Of a DNA stretch of 64,000 nucleotides, positions 57,400 through 64,000 are shown piece after piece. The stretch's first letter is position 1. Every line of letters starts with the position of its first letter. This stretch comes from Centropus unirufus (Eukaryota > Chordata > Aves > Cuculiformes > Centropidae). The DNA lies in NCBI GenBank assembly GCA_013397695.1, contig VYZI01000985.1, positions 1 through 64,000 of the forward strand, read 5' to 3'. The notes under the pieces were generated by a model that was not told the DNA's origin, ran no database searches, and worked only from the letters and a program-made list of their open reading frames with translations. The translations under genes were made by a program, and so were the position numbers.

Positions 57400-59545
57400 T
57401 GAGATCACTGAAAAAAACAATAACAGAGTAAGATATGGAACACTTTTTAGGTGGTATTCAAACATGTGTTTAACATTATGGATATCTCAGGGTTTTGGTT
57501 TTATTCCTAGAAACTACATTATTAAAATCTATTCACATAATATAATTTTGTTAATGCATTTGCTTTTATTTGATTTGCTTTCAAGTTAGAGCACCCCTAA
57601 GTAAGCTTGTGCATGCTTTTCTTTATTTGCTCTCTGTATTATTAGCAGCATTGTTTGAAGCATTTACCTAATAGCAGTTCATAAAGCTTCTGCTTTGAAA
57701 CATGATTTTGCCCATTAACTCTTTGTTCCACATAAGAAAAGATTTAAAGCTAGACACAGCAATGTTTTTTTTTTCTGTTGTTTGCATCAGAAGCTCTTAA
57801 GCTTTTAAATGGGTCATCCAGCCAGTAGAACTTAGTCACATGTGCTCTAGATTACTCAAATGCTTAATTGGCTTGCTGGATGTTTGCATGTATAAATGCG
57901 TGATCCAGGACTTCTATTGAAACTATAGAAGTCATTTCATATGTTCCAGTTCTGTAGAGGGAAGAGAATCCTAAATGAACTGTTTTTTTCCAAACCAATC
58001 GAACTTGCAGAAACTTAAAGGCAATTAAAAAATGTTGCCTACCCAGGCAGGACTGGAAAATTATGGTATTATTTCCTTGACAGTAAAAATAAGATAAATG
58101 TTTTTGAAAGTTTTGCCTGTTTGTCTGTAGCTAAGTGCATCAGTATGGCTCTAGTTGGAGATTATTCATACCATTCATTAATAAGCCTGTAAAATGAACT
58201 AACCTGAAGCTGCTATGTGGATGTATAAACAGAATTTGTCTGCCCACTGTGACCGCTCTGTGATCTGTAAGCAGAAGAAAAAACAGTTTGAGGCTGTGCT
58301 GAAAAGTATCAGTGTAATATATCAGATTAAAACAGAATTCCAGGCTGCATGTGGGAAGGTGAGCCTGATACACACTTTGTTCACAGAATGAGAAGTGAAT
58401 AAAAGAGAATGCATATGTGCCTAACAGTATCAACACTGCTTTATCATCTTTATCATTCCATTTTAAAAGCAACGCCTGAATTAGTGGTGTTTTGAGTGCA
58501 TGGCTGACATTGAGGTTGGAAGGTGAATAACACCAGTAATTATGAATTTAATCCATCTAATCACACTTTGTTCTTTAGAGTGGTCGTTTCTGAATTTTCC
58601 TGTGAATATAGTATGACAGTTATGACTGGAAGAGACAACAATGTGATCATAGGAAGCTTATGGGGGAAAAGCCAAACAAAAAAACCAGTAGAATGGCAAC
58701 AAATGAGATGAGTTTGCTGTAACCATGGCAAATGTGGATGCTGGGAAACAAAGGACAAAGGAGGTGTGTTGTATTTGTAAAGTAGGAGAAGAGACAATGT
58801 CACTGTCTCGAAATCAATAGGCAAAGACATAGAAATCCTCCGTACACAACCTAGTCCCAAAGTGTCAAACCTGAGCAATTTAAATAAGGCATCTAATTAA
58901 TGTTTAGGTACCTAAAGCAAGGCTGGATTGATCTTTTTCTATTGAAGTAAGTTGTGAAAGGTGTGACGCTCTGGAAGCAGAGATACATCAAAGACTATTA
59001 CAATGCGCGTGACAATCTTAATAGGCACACGTGATATTTGTATGCTAGAGAATCAGTAAGCGTTTTACATATATAATGATCCAGCGTTTTGAATTGATGG
59101 GTCAGCTTCCCGTGGAACTACCTGGAGGTAATGCTTGCAGTCTCCCAGTGTAGAGCTTGCCTGCCAGCATCCCGTTCAGGTCACAGTGTTTTCTATTGTA
59201 CTTGTTCATAATGCATATATAATTTAATATGTTTTCTCTTTCACTCTTTTTTTGGGCTGATAATACAAATACACTTTAAAATATTTAATGGAAGCCTGCT
59301 CATCACTGCAGGCTCATCATCTTTTAATCGTTTTCATTGATTAAAAGATGCCAAACGTAATTCAGGTTTTTGAAGATATTTTCAATGAAAATGTGAAAGT
59401 AATGTAGTTTTAAAAATCTGCTTTACAATAGAAGAAACATTGCCGTCTCTTTCGTTCCCCTATTTGAGAGGACTAACAGCAATTGATCTAAGTCTTGAGG
59501 TTTGTCCCTTGAGATGTTTGCAAATAGAAACAAGGGAGTATTTAT
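57400..59545. other. Unique AT-rich intergenic DNA
   Basis: About 2.1 kb without transposon remnants, apart from the twin stem-loops at 59.3 kb. Such transposon-poor stretches can hold conserved non-coding elements, but I cannot test conservation here. Confidence 0.45.
59293..59350. other. Two adjacent perfect stem-loops
   Basis: AGCCTGC (59293-59299) pairs with GCAGGCT (59308-59314) over an 8-nt loop. CATCTTTTAATC (59318-59329) pairs with GATTAAAAGATG (59339-59350) over a 9-nt loop. The DNA is unique and lies outside CR1. Function unknown. Confidence 0.5.
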
Positions 59546-60240
59546 AGAACCATAGAACGGTTTGGGTTGGAGGAGACCTTAATGATCATCCAGTTCCAAC
59601 CCCACTGCCATGGGAAGGGACACCTCCCACTGGATCAGGCTGCTCAAGGCCCCATCCAACCTGGCCTTGAACCCCTCCAGGGAGGAGACATCCACAACTT
59701 CCCTGGGCAATGTGGGCCAGTGTTTCACGACCCTCATTGTGAAGAATTTCTTCCTAATGTCTAATCTAAATCTTCCCCCTTCTAATGTAAAGCCATTCCC
59801 TCTTGTCCTGTCCTTACAGGCCCTTGGAAAAAGTCCCTCCCCAGTTTTCCTGGAGCCCCTTCAGGTACTTGGAAAGCTGCTCTAAGGTCTCCCTGCAGCC
59901 TTCTCTTCTCCAGGTTGAACAACCCAAACTCTCTCAGCCTGGCCTCATAGCAGAGGTTCTCCAGCCCTTGGATCATCTTTGTAGCCTCCTCTGGATCTGT
60001 TTCAACAGCTCCATATCCTTCTTATGCTGGGGATTCCAGAACTGGACACAGGAGTCAAGAAGGGATCTCACAAGAATGGAGTGGAGGGAGGAATCACCTC
60101 CCTTGCTCTGCTGGCCACGCTTCTTTTGATGCAGTCCAGGATACGGTTGCCCTTCCGGGCTGTGAGTGCACGTTGCTGGCTCAGGTTGATCTTCTCATCA
60201 ATCAGCACCCCCAAGTCCTCCTCCGCAGGGCTGTTCTCAA
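59546..60240 (-). mobile_element. CR1 LINE fragment, about 695 bp
   Basis: Among the longest CR1 copies here. The 3' terminus is at 59,546 (ACCATAGAACGGTTTGGGTT). It extends beyond the usual truncation into CTGCTGGCCACGCTTCTTTT and CAATCAGCACCCCCAAGTCC, nearer the end of the reverse-transcriptase ORF. Confidence 0.88.
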
Positions 60241-61551
60241 TTAATTATTTAATCCTAGAGTAAGAGCACAGTAATTAGTATTGCTTGAATTGATGGGAGT
60301 TGTAGGTCCTCTGGACCTTAGAAAACCTTGTTTTTATTTTGCTGTGAATATTTTAGCCTTTTTTTTCGCATTAAGTAGCTGTCATTCTCAGTATATTTTA
60401 CATCATAATAGGAAGCAACTAAGGATGGAATACTGGCAAAAAGTCTGTTTACCATCTGCTTACATCTCTTTATTTTGACAGTCGGATAAACTGCAAAAAG
60501 ATCCAGGGTCTTATGAGAATCAAAGAAGCACAGAGCCCAGTTGGAGTGAGATACAGCCCTGTTGGTAGCATGTTAGATAAACATAAAATAGCTCTTTTAG
60601 CCTGGAATAATTGGTCCACCTGCCATATGGCCAGCAGCTTGTCGATGCCCTTTGTCCCAGCTGCCTTGTGTAATGGCAGCACTGGAGTTGTTGTTCCTGT
60701 CCCTCTGATAGAAGCAGTTTTTCACACTGACTAGTTCTGTGCAATTATACGTTGCTAAGATGGCCACGATTGTATTTGAGACTTCCACAATTATTAGGGG
60801 TTGCTTTTGATTTCTGAAGTAGAATATAAGGCCCGGACGAGGCCTTGTCTGTTTTGACTGCAGGCAGATGATGGAAAATAATCAGAGCAGATTTTTACTA
60901 TGTGTTAAGTATGGCTGTTCTTAAAGCTAAAGTTCTCTTCTGGGCACGTGACCTCGTTAGTCTAAGTTTTTCTGTTCATAGAAAACTCATTGTCTCAAAG
61001 AGGTAAGCTGAAATTATGGAAGCATCTACTATACTAAAAAACAAATCATTCCGTAACTACAGTAGTGTTTACAGCATTTTACTTACACAGTGGAATCAGG
61101 GTTAGATATGATAAGAATTCTGAATTTTACGTGCTTTTCAATGTGTGCCTGCTTTATAATAGTTGCTAGAAGATATAATAATTATTTTGACATATCAGCA
61201 AAGAACTCAGCTGTTTCACCCAAGAAGTGGTGAAATGTACCTAGGAACTGTAATAAATCGTGAGTTTCTTGTTTTGGTTTGGTTTGGTTTGGTTTTTTTC
61301 TGGCAGTTGACAGAAAAGTCACGAGGTTAATTCGATTGATATGTTTCTTTCTGTTCCCTGTACCCTGGCTGGCCATTTATAAGGTAGTTAAGAGAAGTTT
61401 ATGAGCCATTTACATTGCCAAGAAAGTTGCACTGTTGAGATAAAAATGAAATATAGATCATAACTTACAAACCATCAAACTTATAAACATGCTAAAACAT
61501 AAAAAGATCTACAGTGATCTGTCAGCATTTCTATCCAGCTTTGTTCCTGCA
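60241..61551. other. Intergenic DNA between CR1 and LTR
   Basis: Short frames on both strands at 60.5-60.8 kb mirror each other; no gene supported. Contains the GGTTT microsatellite. Confidence 0.5.
61271..61300. repeat. (GGTTT)n microsatellite
   Basis: Four consecutive GGTTT units ending in a T run, in intergenic DNA just before the second LTR. Confidence 0.85.
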
Positions 61552-62125
61552 TGCTGGTTTTTGGCTGGGATAGAGATAATTTTCTCCATAGGAGCCACTG
61601 TGGGGCTCTGTTTGGGATTTGTGCTGGAAACAGCCTTGAGAACACAGGGATGTTTTTGCTGAACAGGGTTTACCCAGAGTCCAGGCATTTTCTGCTCCTC
61701 CACCAGAGAGGAGGCTGGGGGTGTACAAGGAGCTGGAAGGGGACACAGTTTGGACAACTGCCCCCAGCTGGCCCAAGGGATGTTCTGTACCGTACAATGT
61801 CACAGTATATAAAGCTGGAAGAAGTTAGAGGAGGGAGGGAATGTTTGGAATAATGGTATTTGTCTTCCCAAGTAACCTCTAGGTGTCATGGAACCCTGTT
61901 TTCCTGGAGATAGCTGAATGCCTGCCTCCTGTTTGAAAATGGTGAATGAATTCCTTGGTTTGCTTTGCCTGGGCACATGTCTTCTCCTTTACCTATTAAA
62001 TTGTCCTTATCTCAGCCCATGAGTTTTTCATTTGTACTCTTCCAATTCTCAGCCCCATCCCACCAGGGGTGAGGGAGAGAGCAGCTTTGTGGGGCTTAGT
62101 TGCCAGCTGGGGTTAAACCACAACA
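61552..62125 (-). mobile_element. Avian ERVL-type solo LTR
   Basis: On the minus strand it starts TGTTGTGGTTTAACCCCAGC and ends in CCAGCA, so it has the TG...CA termini of an LTR. It retains the TATA segment CTTTATATACTG (61,814-61,803). About 574 bp, in opposite orientation to the copy at 53.4 kb. No internal retroviral genes are present on either side, and a clear target-site duplication is not visible. Confidence 0.75.
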
Positions 62126-62375
62126 ATGTATATTTCCTATTTTTGTTGGGTTCAGAGCAGTGTTTGTCCTCTTGGAACCACACAGTTGGCTCCTGATCCA
62201 TAATGTGGGCTTCTAAACAATTTTACAAGAAATACACAATTTTTTCAATAAATTTGCTATCCTTCTTTTTTTTTCCAATATTTCTAGTCTAAAAATGTTT
62301 GCTACCAGCCATGTAAATTAGGCCAAGTTTTGATCACCAGCTACTTCCAGCCCAGTTCCAATGACTTATCCTAAG

Positions 62376-62805
62376 ACATAGAATCATAGAACCATTGAAT
62401 CACAGAATCACTACGTTGGAAAAGACCTTGGAGATCATTGAGTCCAACCATCCCTGTCCATTACTAAACCACATCCCTGAGCACCTCATCTCCCGGCTTT
62501 TAAACCCGTCAGGGATGGGGACTTCATCCCCTCCCTGGCAGCTGTTCCAGAGTCTGAGAACCCTTTGTGTGAAGAATTTGTTCCTGATGCCCAATCTGAG
62601 CCTTCCCTGGAACAACTCAAGGCAATTCTCCATATCACTTGGGACAAGACCAGCACCCACCTCTCCACAACCTGCATCCAGGCAGTTGGAGGCAGGGATA
62701 AGGTCTCCTCCCCTCAGCCTCCTATTCTCTAGACTAAACAACTCCAATTCCCTCAGCCACTCCTCATCACACATCCACCCAGCATTCTTCATTTCATGTA
62801 ATTCT
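62376..62805 (-). mobile_element. CR1 LINE 3' fragment
   Basis: Antisense CR1 of a different subtype: AGAATCATAGAACCATTGAA, AGACCTTGGAGATCATTGAG, CTAAACAACTCCAATTCCCT. Open frames on both strands here are remnants. Confidence 0.86.
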
Positions 62806-63254
62806 TTTTTCAACCTTTGATACATTTCTGATTCATCATTTTATTTATTGTTGATGGATCCCATTCCTCATGATCCTGGCATCAGCCCCTCTTTTCCTGA
62901 ATCATACAGACTGTTCTTACATATTTTTCAGGGTCAGTTACTGAGATGTGCTCTGCAGAGAGCATTATACCACACTGCAATGTTTTCATGACAGATCATG
63001 TGTCACAGGTACGCCTTCCCAATGATGTAGGTGGAAAAAAAGGGAGTTGATAATTATCTACCCATTGCTTATAGCATGTGTTTCATCCTGAGTGGCAATA
63101 ACAAATTGGCTTGTGTTGGAAAAATATTCCTGGGTTATATGATAACAAGCAGCCCTGAGTCATAACTGGAATTAGGTATACAAGGAGGTGACCAGTGTTA
63201 TGTTTATTAAGACTGTGTTGACTAGGTGGTTCTTGAGCCAATGGTGCTAATTAA
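62806..63254. other. Unassigned DNA between CR1 copies
   Basis: No recognisable feature. Confidence 0.55.
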
Positions 63255-64000
63255 GATCTCAGCTACGTGTGGATGTACTTAACTGACAGTGAGTTTTGGT
63301 ACATCATGAACTTCAGCAAGGCCAAGTGCAAGGTCTTTCTTCTGGGATGGGGCAATCCCAAGCACCCTTACAGGTTGGGTGGAGCATGGAGTGAGAGCAG
63401 CCTTGAAGAGGACTTGGGATGCTGGTGGATGAGAAGCTCAACATGTGTGAAGGCCAACAAGAAGGCCAACTGTGTCCTGGGCTGCCTCCAAAGTGTAACC
63501 AGCAGGGTGAGAGGGGGTTCTGCCCCTCTACTCAGCTCTCGTGAGACCTCACCTGGAGCTCTGTGTTCAGTTCTGGAGTCCTCAGCACAGGGAAGGGCTG
63601 GAGCTGTTGGAGTGAGGCCAGAGGAGGCTGCAAAAATGAACTGAGGGCTGGAATTCCTCCCATATGAGGGCAGGCTGAAGGGATTTTGAATTGTTCAGCC
63701 TGGAGAAGGCTCTGGGGAGACCTTAGAGCAGCTTCCAGTACTGAAAGAGGCTACAAGAAAGCTGGGGAGGGACTTTTTATCAGGGAGTGCAGGGACAGGA
63801 TGAGGGGGAGGAGTTTTAGGCTGAAAGAAGGGAAACTGAGATATTAGGAAGACATTTTTTACTGTAAGGGTGGGGAAGCCCTGGCTCAGGTTGCCCAGAA
63901 AAACAGTAGCTGTCCCATCCCTGGAGGTGTTCAAGGCAAGGCTGGATGGGGCTTTGAGCAACCTGATCCAGTTACAGATGCCCTTGTTCCTGCAGGGGGC
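63255..64000 (+). mobile_element. CR1 LINE, 3' part including end of ORF2, cut by window edge
   Basis: Begins upstream of other copies: the translation FSKAKCKVFLLGWGNPKHPY resembles the C-terminal region of the CR1 reverse-transcriptase ORF. It continues through GGTGTTCAAGGCAAGGCTGG and is cut by the end of the window. Frameshifts are present, so it is inactive. Confidence 0.87.

Noticed and set aside
62395..62825. 141-codon open frames on both strands
   Set aside because: Both cover the CR1 fragment at 62.4-62.8 kb.
1..64000. CRISPR arrays, bacterial operons, rRNA or tRNA genes
   Set aside because: None seen; the window is an animal genome with spliced genes and LINE/LTR debris.

Overview
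This is a piece of a bird nuclear genome. The window is littered with CR1 LINE fragments, about 30 of them in both orientations, ending in the typical ATTCTATGATTCT-type 3' terminus. It also carries two copies of an avian ERVL-type solo LTR. The two recognisable genes have vertebrate exon structures with GT/AG splice sites. There are no bacterial operons, CRISPR arrays or rRNA genes.

Layout. 1-10,800: intergenic sequence made of CR1 copies and unrecognised AT-rich DNA. 11,000-23,300 (+ strand): a complete 12-exon front-end fatty acyl-CoA desaturase gene of 444 codons, most like FADS1 (delta-5 desaturase), with an intact cytochrome b5 domain and all three histidine boxes. 23,300-31,400: intergenic, with CR1 copies, a telomere-like patch and a decayed duplicate of part of the desaturase intron 1. 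31,761-51,438 (- strand): the complete 13-exon catalase gene CAT (528 codons), whose first exon lies in a CpG island with CCAAT boxes. 51,900-64,000: CR1 copies, two LTRs in opposite orientation, unique AT-rich DNA, and a possible unrecognised two-exon gene end at 55,696-57,276.

The two genes are convergent, with about 8.4 kb between stop codons. Catalase removes H2O2 in peroxisomes. The desaturase makes polyunsaturated fatty acids in the ER. I see no shared promoter or direct functional coupling.

Most unusual observations: (1) a FADS1-type gene next to CAT rather than beside FEN1/FADS2, with substitutions right around histidine box II; (2) a roughly 170-bp homology between its intron 1 and DNA 4 kb beyond its end; (3) an open, phase-compatible two-exon structure with a polyA signal at 55.7-57.4 kb; (4) a tandem plus inverted repeat family beside the CAT promoter. 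I found no convincing new biological system. Exon boundaries were read by eye and checked for frame and total length; paralog naming rests on remembered human proteins, not a search.
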